A stretch of DNA of 64,000 nucleotides, from contig SCFE01000025.1 of assembly GCA_004352715.1 (NCBI GenBank), forward strand, positions 398,669 through 462,668, written 5' to 3'. Both the position numbers and the translations under genes were made by a program. The first letter of the stretch is position 1; every line of letters starts with the position of its first letter. The stretch comes from Hofstenia miamia. Lineage: Eukaryota > Xenacoelomorpha > Acoela. Shown here piece after piece: positions 22,581-35,123 of this stretch. A model generated the notes under the pieces. That model ran no database searches and was not told where the DNA came from. It was given only the letters and a program-made list of their open reading frames with translations.

Positions 22581-23537
22581 AATCAGTGATTTAAATAAAG
22601 TTGATTAAATTTTATTTGTTATATTCTTTTATAATGCTATATGTTAGAGACACTAAATTTGAAGTTGTCAAAAATTAAATCATTTATTTTTTTGGCCATG
22701 ATTTTGGCGTTACCTATATAGAGTTGTGATATATATTCTACTCTTTCTTATTATTAGGTAATAAATAAACTCTGAAAAGTCTATAATAAGCTTTCTTAAA
22801 CTCCTGAGCTTGGTCAAGACACTGTGGAAAAATAATATTCTTTATTCATTTCATAACACATTACTTAAACCAAAAGTTTTACAAACCAGGTTTCATGTAA
22901 TCAAAACAAATTGTTTTCTAAAGTAGCTAGTAAGGAATAAGAGCAAACTGGTAAACAATGCATTATAAGATTAAAATAGCATGTGAATGCTAAGTGCCTA
23001 TGCTAACTTAGATTTACAAAAGTGTGGTAAATCATAGTAACATAAACTTATGTTGTTGTGCAGATTTTCTTTTTATTAAAATGTCTCTACATGAGCCAAC
23101 CTTCTCACCAATAGTGGCTACATTCTCAAGTCTAATTTTCTCAAAGAATTTAGGGACAAAACTCCATTAAGTGGAAAAAGAGAATTCTTGTGATGATTTA
23201 TTGAATAAATATAATTATACAAAATTCTAATTTTTGAGTTTTGAGTAGGAATAGGGACAGTGTTTTTTGTCAGATCTAAATCAGAAGAAGAATAAAAATC
23301 ACATTTGTCTAGAGAAGCCACTTCTATTGTAGAATCACAGGGCACTCTCACCACTCAAGCTGCACTGGGTTACTCTTAGGTTCTTCTGAAGGTTGCAAAG
23401 ATAGCCATCACAGAGAGTGACCCATGTTCTAACAAAAAAAAAGAACATTTGTAGTTCACCAATTTCATTAAAGAAAACCTGAAACCAATCACTGAGAAAG
23501 CATTCCATATAGCAACCAATTCACATGGCATCATGCT
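22015..23537. repeat. Direct duplication, right copy (1,523 bp)
   Basis: It starts directly after the n at 22014 with the same AAGTAGGCTATGAAAGTATC as position 20491. It is collinear with the left copy at a constant 1,524-bp offset to its end. Sequence beyond 23537 is single copy. Confidence 0.95.
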
Positions 23538-24400
23538 GAAGCCATATGAAGAAAGCAATCCTGACTTGCCAAGGTGCTGATTGTGTGTCTCAAGTATTAA
23601 TTTCTAGCTCAAATAAACAATTTAGCTCATGTAAATAAATATAATAATAGCATGTAGTTACCATCATTCTCATTGGCCAACAGCATATTATATTTGCATA
23701 GTGTGATGTTAAGTGCCTGTACGAAAATGATCAAAGAAAAAGTTGTTATTCCCTACTTGTATTCTTAGCCTTAATGCGACCACAATATGGGCTGCCAACT
23801 GTCAGAGGGCTAGTTATCACCCTAGGCACAGCAGAGTAACTCCCAAATTATCACCAGATCTTACACAAAATTTATTATTATAAAATCCATAACACCCAAA
23901 ATGGTTAGTAATTTAATAAAGAAAAAAGTAATGATGTCCAAGTGAGACAAAACTTTTTTGGGCTTGGCTACAATGTCTTCCCTACTTTTTATACAAAAAT
24001 CAGTAAATAATTACTGGTAATCTGTATACAAAGTTGTCACATGAATTCCCTTGCAAATTAAACAAGTAATCACACTTTTCTATAATTTGAGGTGACAACA
24101 ATTAAATTTATTGTAAAACTACACTTGAAAATAGATAAATTACTAAAATAGAATGTAAAATTAGCACCAATTGATTAGAGTGTGAAATAATTGAATTAAA
24201 AATAAAGAGGGCACCCTGAGTAACTATACACTATTGTGTATTCTGAATAGCAAATCAAATTAGAACTTAGTATAAGAATTCAATTAGTGTAATTAAGTGA
24301 AACTTATTTATGCAAGAACATTTGTTCATGCAATGACAAAACATATAGAAACCACAAAGGCAACACAATTCCAATTGTAGGCTACAGCAGAAGAGGTGAC
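23538..24400. other. Intergenic sequence, no gene seen
   Basis: Nothing recognised on either strand. Confidence 0.5.
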
Positions 24401-24404
24401 TACC

Positions 24405-24700
24405 TCAAGCCATGCTCAATAGAGACAATGTCAGATAAATAGATTACAAAGAGCAAGAAATTCAGTAGAGAACCTTGAGGTACACTACTAAGGATATCAA
24501 ATGCCTTGGTAATGTAGTCAGTGTGTTTGACTTCAAAAATTGCAATTCATTGGAAAGTCTATTATCATATACATAAAATTTGTAGGTAATTGAGGAATTC
24601 ATGAAGGTATCTACAAATTCATGTCAAATTCAATAAATGTCTTGTTGAACTGGCTGTCTTTCAAAAAACACTAAGCTCTCTGTTATTTATATAATTAGTG
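24405..24700 (-). pseudogene. LINE reverse-transcriptase fragment (CR1/Jockey-type)
   Basis: The minus strand at about 24500-24410 reads SSVPQGSLLNFLLFVIYLSD, matching the GvPQGSvLGPLLFliYinDl block of CR1/Jockey-group LINE RTs. The conserved G-P pair is changed to N-F. Just upstream, in shifted frames, YDNRLSNELQFLKS recalls the SYLsnRxQ.V strip that precedes that block. About 100 residues in all, with frameshifts and no catalytic FADD box; a short dead fragment. Confidence 0.6.
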
Positions 24701-27513
24701 ATTTATTGTAGAATCTGTACAACAGTTGAAATAGACAGCTTTAGGTAAGGATATACCACTTTACTATTAATAATCTCTTCTCTTGACATGTACAATTCCA
24801 AACTGTAAGCCTGTGATCAAAATATTATCAATTAACATTATAGGTTACAATTGTTAGTACAACTAATTGTAATACAACCACTAATTGAACTCCATTTAGA
24901 TCCAGAGCCAGATATCACTAGGGTTGAAACCTGATGCCAAGAAATGCAACAAAGAAGAACAGACATGGTAAATAATCACCAGTTGCCAAAGCATTGGTTG
25001 TAACTCATGAACAAGCCTCAGTGCAAGTGAATCTCTCAGTGTGTGGTAATTGGAACTCTGATTCAATTTTAGTGCATTGATTGTTTTTGTTATGATGGAA
25101 TTTTGCACTAAACAAATGTTCACATCCTGGCTGCATCCGCTTATTATAGATCTTACATTAAAATAACCCTATATGTAAATATGCATATATGGACCCTGTT
25201 TACATGTAAACAATCAATACAGTCTGCAGAAACAAGGTCCCTGAGTTGACAAATACTGTAAACATATATAAAATAGTGGGGCTCTTAGGCACCTCATATG
25301 TATAATAGATCTTATTATTATACCATAAGAATTTGTATCTAAAACAGTTTAGTCTAAGGGTAGCTTTCTAGCTATTTGATGACATGCTCTTATTTCAGTA
25401 ATTGATTTGATTGAAAAGCTAAGTGGATAAAAACTCCTATCTGTACACTTAACTTAAGAACACAAACTGAGCTCCAGGCTATCAGCTGAATGTCTGAGTG
25501 TGCAGCAGCTCTGAAATCCCTTTAAATGAATTTAGGGACTACCTGAGAGCTACCCATAAAAGATAAATCTGGTGTAACTAAATTCATCACTCTACTAATG
25601 GGATACAATCTATTTATAGTAAATTTTCACAAAGATATAAACAATTGACATGAATATGGTCTTAATTTTAAAGATATTTACTAATTCTTTGTCTGATTTC
25701 ATTATGCAAAATCATCACTAAATTAGCTGTAGGGTTTTTGTCTGTTATCATTTTGACAAACAAATCTCTCAAAAACTGCACTAATAATTGTTGTACAAAA
25801 TATGAGTGATAATTATGTTGTTACAAAGAATTAATCATTAACACCAATTGAGTCTTGGTTTCCTCTTGTTAAGCAACATTATTTGATTTCTATAGTCCTT
25901 TGTCCCAACAATATCAATGTTAGTCTAGTGGACAAGCTGGAGTATTGGCTACAAACACACCCTGATCATTTCTGGAAAAATATGAAGACACCTCTATCTC
26001 CAGATATTGCTGCCCTTCAAATAACCCCAAATTTCAATTGCCTCTATCTCATGGGGCATCCTAATTACAAAGAAGTAAATAATTATCAAAATATTCTCAT
26101 GTTTCCAAATAGATAAAGATCTACTTAAATTTAAACATGAAGTTAATGTTTATATGATCAAAGCAGTATGCTTGCAAAACACAGAAATCATGTTCATATA
26201 ATATCATGTTTATATAATATTGCAAAGAACATGATTTTCTCATATGTCATTAATTTTATAACAAAATTTTTCATTAGAATTCTTCATATTTTTTTTATTA
26301 GAAAATTTATAACAATTATTTTTGTTCCAACATTTTTTGTAAATTTATATAGTAATTTTAATAAACAATTTGAAACAGCACTCTAATCTAAGTAGAAATA
26401 TTTAATTTCAAAAGAATTAGAGACTTATACACAATATTAAAATTCTCTTTGTGAAATTTTAATTTTTCATCAAATGTTTCACCCAAAATGTTTAAATTTA
26501 TGAACTATTTTATATTACTAATATAAGGAAGCTTCACACTTTCCATAGTTATGTAATTTGCAATTCTAAAATATCTTAGAATAAAAAGCAAATTGGTTTG
26601 CTTGAAAGGATTCTAAAATTATTAAAATTTGGAATTGTGGAATCTCCACTATCAAAAGTACCAGGCATTAAAATAGTTTTGTCATCTGTAAAAGCTGAAA
26701 TAAAACCATTAAATATGATAAGAAGCTATTTTCATAAGCATCATTTACAAACTGTTTTACCAGATTGGGCAACTAAAAGTTCCTCTTAGAGCTCCGGCAT
26801 CAGCCCTTGGTATTTTAGAACAAACATTATTAATGCTAGTGAAATATAATCTTGTTTCAAGAAATTTAAAATTTACATGTTAATCCATTACAAATATTTG
26901 TATACCAGTAATTATTATAAAATGATCTATTATCTCAAAAGTTTTGATTTTTCCAAAGTAAATAATTTGTAATAATTATAATTTACTTTAGGCTTAAAAA
27001 ATTCTTTACTAAGTGTAGTTGAGACCCATTGGGTAGAAAGAACATTTTTATTGAATTTTTATGTAGATGATAAATTTTGGACATTTTTTAAAATTCCATT
27101 GCTTGTACATACAAATTTCTCAATGATCAATAAAACGTTATATATCTGACCTACACTTATTGTACAAGATTTTAGCATTTCTAAGTGTACCAGTACTATA
27201 TAACAACATTTGTGACCATTTCCATTGCTGAATGCCATCTAGTGTCCACCAACGATTTTGCAAAACGATTTTTAAACGTTTTCTTAATTATTCCAAAACA
27301 ATTCGTAAATGTTTGAAACTTCTTAATTATGACATAAAAATTGTTGCAAAATATGCGTTGTGGACAGCTATTGAGATAATTTGCTAGGAATTGTTTAATA
27401 TAAAAGATGCATTCAGCTAAAAATAGATTTATATACTGTGTTTATTAACTATGCAATTGTGGTTGTGCTTAAGACAAAATGAGTAGGCTTAGAAATCGAA
27501 AAAAACATTGTGT
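24701..27513. other. Intergenic sequence, no confident gene
   Basis: ORFs at 24896-25123 (-), 25883-26116 (+), 26168-26386 (+) and 26598-26789 (+) show no family motif that I can name. Those at 25883 and 26598 have fairly mixed composition but no supporting splice or domain evidence. Confidence 0.4.
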
Positions 27514-28331
27514 GCCTATAACAACGGCGCCGCGAGCGGGGGGAGGAGGGACAGCTGCCCCCCTCCCCTTTCATGGTGACTTGATTGAATTTATTAGAGT
27601 TTTTTCAAAATCAAAATCTTGAATTTCTTTGTAATACTTGATTTAAATAAATTTAAAATGTATTCACTATTGTGCTAAATGCATTGGAACATATTTTTAC
27701 TGTATGAAATACATTTATCCATTTTTACATTCTAATGTATATAGATGCATACAGGTGAATTATACTATTAATACATAAAAAGTGAAAAACATTTTTAGGT
27801 TAACAAATATTTTTTCTATATTGATTAAAAAAAATTTTTAAATCTTCTGGAAATCTGGAAAATAATGGTGTTATTTTGAAATTTACTTCCATTTGAAATT
27901 CAGTTTATCAGATATAAAGTGTTCCCACTCCTGATATGGTAAATATTAATTTCAAAATAGTTGAGTGGAAGAAAATTACAAACAATAGGCCTATATTATA
28001 TTTTTATCAGGTTTGCCGTGGTACAGCTTTTTTTCTGTCCCATTACCATCCCACATCCCATGGGACATCCTATCTCCCACGACAACCTTGAGCTTTACAC
28101 ATGTAATGGGGGATTAAAGCAGATTCTAGCACGTTACTTCAGATAATCAAATGCTTAGAAAAAAGATCTCATCTCGTTTTCTCTTTCAATTAAATGATAA
28201 AATTTCCTCAAAAATAAATAAAATTTTTTTCGACAAAAACAGGTTTCTAAAATATCACACCTCATACGTGCAAAACAAAAAATTTTTGCCCCTCCTTTAA
28301 GAAGTTTCTCGCGGCACCATTTGGCCTATAA
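27514..28331. mobile_element. hAT-type non-autonomous element with 8-bp target-site duplication
   Basis: The direct repeat GCCTATAA at 27514-27521 and 28324-28331 brackets an 802-bp element (27522-28323). Its ends are inverted: CAACGGCGCCGCGAG on the left and, on the reverse strand, CAAATGGTGCCGCGAG on the right. An 8-bp duplication with CA-starting short inverted ends is the hAT superfamily pattern. The interior is AT-rich with G/C-rich shoulders and has no transposase, so it would have to be moved in trans. A diverged relative lies at about 37807-38514. Confidence 0.75.
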
Positions 28332-28980
28332 TGTTACAGATTTTCAATAACAATATTAGCTCATGCCTAATTTTTTTTCAATAAGTGATAAAATTTAAAA
28401 AATTGCTGGAAAGATTAAAGTTAAATCATTTTTTCTTTGGAAAGAAAATTCTAACAATCTTGTTAAAAAAGATTTGAGAAAACCATTCTATTTACACGTA
28501 TTCCGCGAATTATGCCTTAAGAATGATATAGCTTAATGTGAGCTAAGTTTAGCTATGACAATGCCTGTAAGTGTTATAACTGCATTGATTTTCTTTGTGG
28601 TTTTCCACTATTCTCTATTGAATGACTAATGTGAGGATTATGCTAGACAGACTTGAACAGAACACTTTCAAAATCAACAATCATTGCGTTTGTAGAATCA
28701 CTTGGTGAAAATTAAGGATATAATTTCTAAGAAAGACCGGTAGAGACTAATATCGAAAGTCTAGGAAACTTTAGTCCCCAATTTGTGTAGAGAATGACTT
28801 TAGGGCTAGCAGACACTAATATTGAAAACCATAATCTCATTAGTTTTGATTTGTAAATCCTTTGATTTATTTTGTTTCGATTTATTTGAATTTTGGTGCA
28901 GTAGTTTTTTATTTTCAATCTTAAGATTACGAATTACAATTGAGTATTTGATTAATTTTCCCCTCGTTTTAAATCTTTAA
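28332..28980. other. Intergenic sequence, no gene seen
   Basis: The ORF at 28727-28918 (-) has no recognisable motif. Confidence 0.5.
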
Positions 28981-28984
28981 ATCT

Positions 28985-29231
28985 TCCATTAACTTGCACA
29001 CGGGAAGGAGATGTATTTTACGTTCTCAAAGAACAGGATCCCGAGGGATTTGGGCAATGTATGCGTATGACAAGAGAAGTTATTGAACCTTTTAAAAAAT
29101 TTAAAGAAGCAAAAAATTTCCATGAGCAATTTTGTTGCCCTTGTCCCTACCACGAGCACTATTTTTTAAGCCATGGCTTTGACGAGCATATTCAGATCGC
29201 AAATAATGCCATCCCATTAATCTATGTTTAA
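28985..29231 (+). pseudogene. Possible PIF/Harbinger transposase N-terminal fragment
   Basis: A frame of about 78 codons ends at TAA 29231. It includes DVFYVLKEQDPEGFGQCMRM followed by TREVIEPFKKF. PIF/Harbinger transposases commonly have a segment of the form L..EL...DPE.F..f.RM....fe.Ll before the DDE core, which this resembles. No DDE core follows; after about 35 residues the frame becomes HEQFCCPCPYHEHYF, which does not fit. It is a weak, memory-based match and could be chance. Confidence 0.3.
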
Positions 29232-30095
29232 AATCCAATACACATGTTGATTACAACATACAATCTCCGAAATTTTCTTTATGTTCGTGAAGAACTTCTT
29301 CCCAAGCCTTTTGTTTTAATATCTTATTCCTGTAAGATTTTATGTTCGTATTCCAAAATACTTCATGCGCTTGCACTGATTCAATGAGCTTATACATGTA
29401 ATTGACGTCCATTGTGTTTTTTTAATAACAAAAATCCGCAGCAGTAAGCAGAATGCACACAAACGGTAAATATTTACGCGAATTATACTGAGAAAATCAA
29501 TTGCCTCAGATTGTTTTGAATAATTACGCGAATAAAATTTAAGGGCGAACACACGTGAACATTTTAATTACAACCAATCCCGCGCTTAAATAATCATCGT
29601 GTGTTTCGGGCCTAAGTATGTTGCTTAACTAAGCTTCGCGAGTGAAAAAGTGTTTTAAAGCAAATTGTACGCAACGTGCACTTAATCATTGACAATTGTA
29701 TAAACTTAAAAGAAAACTGCTTTTGAGTTGATTATTAGAATCAATTTGGTTTAGCTACGAACCTGATTTTATCTTTTGTTAATGTAAATAATAAATATCT
29801 GTTATAAACTGTGATAATAAATTAAGCTGCAATGATAATTCAGGAATCCGGAACCTGAAGATGACAAAGAGCATCTAGCTTCCTCAAAAGCTTCCTTAAT
29901 TGTGGTCTCATTAGGTTAAGTATCCGGATATGGTTAGTTTATGAAACTTGTTGTTTTACATTTGTTCAGACAAAAACACATAACAATTAAACTGTGATTA
30001 AATTATGTCTTTTGGCTAGCACGAATGCATATTTAATTATCGGTGTAGGGTGTGAAGCTTAGCAAACATCAAATGAGATTTATTTGAGCTAATTT
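29232..30095. other. Intergenic sequence, no gene seen
   Basis: Nothing recognised on either strand. The ORF at 29340-29552 (-) is AT-rich noise. Confidence 0.5.
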
Positions 30096-30103
30096 GATTT
30101 ATA

Positions 30104-30517
30104 CAGGGATCTAACAGGATTAATCGTCAACGCAATTAATCGAGATTAATCGGATGTATTAATCTATCGTGCTGGTCAAGTAGATTAGATTAATGGTAAA
30201 CAGCGTGCTCGATTAATCTAGATTATTCAAATTAGGTTGTTGCTTATACATTCAGTTACGTATTGTCATTTACGGTTTTATCTTATCTATGGTCACTATT
30301 CTTGTGTCATATGTTTTACAGAAGAAAACCTTAACACCTAACATCTAACAAGCGTCGGATGTCGCCTAATTCTATATATAAGGATTCTCGATTTTATCAC
30401 GCCAACTTTTAATTAGGCTGAGAGACTGTTCAGTAAAGCTGGTTATGCTCTATCTGATTACCAAAATCGTTTATTGCCCCTCAACTTAGATTAATCGCGA
30501 TTAAAATTTTACGATCC

Positions 30518-30520
<3 letters not shown>
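30104..30520. mobile_element. Short non-autonomous DNA element rich in TTAATCG
   Basis: The left end CAGGGATC (30104) and the right end GATCCCTG (to 30520) are inverted repeats, extended on both outer sides by TATA. The 417-bp interior repeats TTAATCG/CGATTAA words near both ends and includes TTAATCGCGATTAA. CAGGG ends suggest hAT. The outer 8 bp, GATTTATA and TATATATA, agree only partly as a target duplication, and the right side may have been altered by TA expansion. There is no coding capacity. Confidence 0.65.

Positions 30521-30554
<34 letters not shown>
30521..30554. repeat. (TA)n microsatellite
   Basis: Adjoins the right end of the CAGGGATC element and is followed by a T-rich tract. 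Confidence 0.9.
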
Positions 30555-30556
<2 letters not shown>

Positions 30557-31575
30557 ATTTTTTTTTTCTTCTTCGTACTTGTTTTAATATTCAGTTAATT
30601 AACAACTTATTACATGGTTATTAGCCGATCTAAGAACCGGTTAACTTAGGCAGGTTAAAAAATCAAAGATTAATCAGTTTAAAATATTTGTTCTTAAATT
30701 GTTTTTTCAAATTTACTATTTTTCTATCAAACTATACCAATATTGAATTCATAAGAAGTAATATTTTAAATTTACACATGTTTTATTTACACGTATTACT
30801 AATGGCAGTTACTAGAACATGTAACAAATTAATGACAGTTTAAAAACTAACAATGACAATTAACAACTAGACATTTCAGATTACGCACATGGCTCTTCTT
30901 TGATATAAGCACATTTGTCTGCCATTGCAAAGGCAATTGGAATCATTAAGACCAAACTAAAATAAAGCTGTTTTTTAAAAATGTAAAGCGATACAAGAAA
31001 TAGATACGATTACTATGACAAAACGTCAAAATGAGCTAATTATGTGTCTATCGCTTGCTATAGCGCACTTTTTCATAGCTATCTCGTTTTTTTGTCTGAT
31101 TTGAATGCCATCATAGAAACTTGATAAAGCACAAACTTCGCACGTTCTTTTTGTCATCCTGCCTAAGTTAACTGAAGATATGCGTGTAATATACTATCGA
31201 AAGGTACCTTTTGAACGATTAATACACGTGTTTCTAGCGTTCATTGTGTTCTATAAAAGCCAAAATCAAGCTTTTTAGCCATATTTTGCTACTTGGAGAA
31301 TATTATTCGAAAATATAAGCTAATAGTTGGTTTTTTTAAGGGAACTTCACGCTTATTAAGATTCATCAAGAATAAAAATATGTTTTCATAGTAATTTTCT
31401 CTTGTGAAACACATCCAGTAACTATCAATATGCTACGATGATAAATCAATCTGAATTTTTCACTTGCAATGCTTTTTCTAGCTAAACTAATAACTTTCCG
31501 AAACATTGAATTCGAATTTTAAGGCTCTCCATTTCTAGTGAAATATAAGAATAGCAGTAACACAAATATCTCCAT
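30555..31575. other. Intergenic sequence, no gene seen
   Basis: Nothing recognised. Confidence 0.5.
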
Positions 31576-31583
31576 ATCCAGGC

Positions 31584-32306
31584 CAGTGCTGTAAATGGGT
31601 CAAGATATTTTGACCCAACCCAAAATCCAACTAATGAATTTTAGCCAATCCCAATTCATGTCAAGATGTGACACAAATATGATCTTATTGCAATCTCAAA
31701 ATATGATATGATCCACAACGCAAGCAACCCTTCAGTATAATGACCAATGACTCTTGTTTTTTAAAGTGCTGAATTGACCCATTGTTTCAGGGGGCAACGT
31801 GTAGGTATATAACTACATTTCACCTTCAAAACTTGTATTTGGACATGGTTGTTCTTTTATTCCTCAGAAGACAGATAAACTCAACTGATGGCACTGAGCT
31901 GCACAGTTAAATTTTTTTCTTAAAGATGGTCACTTTCAGATGAGCTTTCTTGTATTAGAAAAGCTTTCTTTTCCCCTGCAATCAATCAGAGGATGTGTAT
32001 TGCTCTTTTCATATCACCAAACCAAAAATATCTGTCAGACCTTACCTATTAAATTTTCCTCGGCGTTAACCATGAGCAATAAATTAGCGATTTCTACTTT
32101 TGACTCAATCATTTGTTGAGGCATCATCACATGATTTTTGGAGGAGCGATTTGTAGCTACAAAGCCAATCCGCAATATCATAGTGTTAGTAATGATAATG
32201 ATGGGTCATGAGAATCATGTTTCATGTGACAGTGACCCATAACCCATCCCAAACTGCAACCCATCCGACCCTTGACACATGGGTCACTGAACCATGTCCA
32301 ACTCTG
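31584..32306. mobile_element. Putative hAT-type non-autonomous element
   Basis: The left edge CAGTGCTG and the reverse complement of the right edge, CAGAGTTGGACA, both fit the CAG-N-GTTGGA style of hAT ends. GGGTCA/TGACCC words recur near both edges, such as ATGGGTCAAGA on the left and ATGGGTCACTGA on the right. No 8-bp target duplication is visible (ATCCAGGC versus ACCCCCAC), so the boundaries are tentative. No coding sequence inside. Confidence 0.4.
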
Positions 32307-32959
32307 ACCCCCACATACGAAATTGTTTTTTATATAATATCAATTTTTTAATTCAAGTCTGACCAACTGTATTTTCTTTTTAAAAATAAATGGATTGATA
32401 AATTTTCCAGTAGTTTTCAACTTCAACACAATGTGTAACCTTCATAGTGGTAAACGGTTAACAAATTTATTGCGAATTGTATATCACAATTCAGGTATGC
32501 CTATAAAACACTCCGTGGAGTAGATAAGGAAGTCAGATATTCAATATGACCTTCGCATGTATTGCTGTATCAATTCTCATTTGCAATCTGGGGTTGGTAT
32601 CTGTTTAGAAGAAAGCACTTGAAAATATGATTCATCATTAAAAACGTTTCTGTAATAATGATGCTACATAATCTGTTCTTATATATTCTTCCAAGAAAGG
32701 CTAATTAGAAAACTACACCACTGCAAATATATTGACGGATACAATTCAAGCATTCAGTCAAATTATTGTTGTTTAGGATTGTATTGAAATTTATTCTTAC
32801 TACTCGAGCAAGGAATTACTGAAAATGAAGTATGTATAGAAGCGATTGATCTAATTTACAACATTTACAAAAAGATTGATTGGGTTTGAATTTATCTTAA
32901 TTAATTCTTGACATTAATATTCTCTATCCACTGCTCTTTTTGCTTTAATGCAACAATAT

Positions 32960-32964
32960 GTATA

Positions 32965-33008
<44 letters not shown>
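32960..33008. repeat. (TA)n microsatellite
   Basis: TA run with one internal TG. Confidence 0.9.
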
Positions 33009-33010
<2 letters not shown>

Positions 33011-34115
33011 GCAAATTGAATTTAATGAAGTGACAAGCAATAAATATACTTTATGTCAAATAATCACTCATGAAGATTTTTTAAGTGTTCACAAATGAAT
33101 CCAATGCCTGCATACAAAATTTTATATTTTGTACTAGTTTCTGTTGGGTAGTGATTAATCTTATCGTGTAAAAACCACTTATCATTTATTAAAAATATTT
33201 TAAAAACTTTCTCAATCATTAAGCATCAGTAACTTTAAACTAAAATTATGATGTTGGCTAATTTAAATCTAAATCTTAAGAGAAAGATGCTTGCCTACAT
33301 TTGAATTGGTTCTCAAGTTTCCAATGGTCTCTTCACATTTAAAAATATGATACTTCTGAAATTCAAGAAGAGGTTTTAATCTATTTTCACGTGGTAAAGA
33401 GTAATGGAAAACAACTTAATATTTACGCTTACAAATCTATTTATGAAAGTAATTTAAGAATTTTCACTAATGCTTTTAAGATGCAATCAAATTCATTTCC
33501 TATGAAAATGAAAACTATCTACTACATGATATGCAAGCTGTTCTTTTTTGAGAATATTTAATGCATACATCATACCCTTTCTAAGATTTATGATTAATAG
33601 AAGTTATGGCAAAAAGAATTTGCTGTCTAAAGAGCCTTTGTGATTCGTTTGCAATAAAGATCAATCTGTTTAGTTGATTTGCAAAAATCACCATTTTTCG
33701 AGCTTTAAGTTTTTAAGCTTATTTGCTGGTATCTCATACAGTAATTATCTCAGTATTGAAGCCATGCTTAGGATGAAGAAGTTCATGAAATGAACATTTC
33801 AAAATGTTAAGCATATTTTTGTGAGTAAAATTAGCTCTCTCAGTTCAAAATTATTTTGTAGAAACAATATCTCTTCATACTTTTTTGGAAAATAGGTCAA
33901 TATATTTCTTAACCTTCAGTATTATAGATCTGCTTTGAGGAGGCATACTATGCACATGCCACTATTATTACACTCTTCACATAAATTCTCCAATAAGATG
34001 AATCAATTAAGAGAAAATTCAAATATACTTGGGTACTGAATAAATAATCTTGGTACAGAATCCCGCCGTATTTGAGAGAAATTTTCAATTTAGAAAATGG
34101 TTTTCAAATAGGAAA

Positions 34116-34117
<2 letters not shown>

Positions 34118-34172
<55 letters not shown>

Positions 34173-34173
34173 A
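34118..34173. repeat. (TA)n followed by (GA)n microsatellite
   Basis: A TA run to about 34156 passes directly into GA units. Confidence 0.9.
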
Positions 34174-35087
34174 AAGTATGTGTATAAAATTTCCAGGCGA
34201 GAGGTGTAATTGTGACAATCGTCAAAAAAATTTAGGTCATTGATGTTAGGTACACTCTCTTTGCTCTTGAAGTTATGCATCTAGTGATTTTGCTATCTTT
34301 TTGATGTTTTACATGCAGTCGTGATTAAGTCTGTCTATAACTAAAACGTACTTGTGGATTAATCCCCATTTTCTAAACTTGCAGGTTTCCTCATTGATTG
34401 ATGCACTTACATTAAAATCAAGTGTTAATTTGATCCATATACATGTACATTGAAATTGCTAAATAATCTATTAATTTTTTACTAATTAGCTATCGGCTTT
34501 GATTAATTTAAAGGGGAAATTCAAAGGCTATATTCATGCATAGCTAAGAATTGTGAATTTAGATTTGAAGCTAGTTTTGCATCACTTCAGTAAGCTTTGC
34601 TTACAATCCAATCAAGAACTTCAAAACATGTCAGAATTTATTTTTGGCGTTATAAATAATCTTAAAACCATAAATATTGAAAATTTCCATTAATTTAATA
34701 TGTCTTAAATACATTTTCTTCTGTATTTTATTTATATATTTAAATTAGAAAAATTATAAAAATCATTAACAATAAATAATATATTAAATTTGAACAACTA
34801 ACCGTGAAGCTTTGTTTGTTATACAAAGGAAGCATGTTAAGTAATATTTCGCCAAAATTAAAGTTAATTACAACAATATACTGGTATTGAAAATATGGTA
34901 TTGTTAGTAAAATAGTTGCTTGAGGTAGCCATCTTCAATATACCATTTTTACAATTTCTCCAATTTTAATTGATCTCAGGTAACACATTTTACTGTATGT
35001 AAATGCATGAATTTTAACATCTGGCTGATATTTCAAAAATATCTTCAAATCAAACTATTTCTATTAGAGGTCAAACATCTTCCAAAA

Positions 35088-35089
<2 letters not shown>

Positions 35090-35121
<32 letters not shown>
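35090..35121. repeat. (TA)n microsatellite
   Basis: Pure TA run. Confidence 0.9.

Positions 35122-35123
<2 letters not shown>

Noticed and set aside
25883-26116. 77-aa plus-strand ORF with mixed composition
   Set aside because: No recognised domain, no splice or promoter evidence, and surrounded by AT-rich noise.
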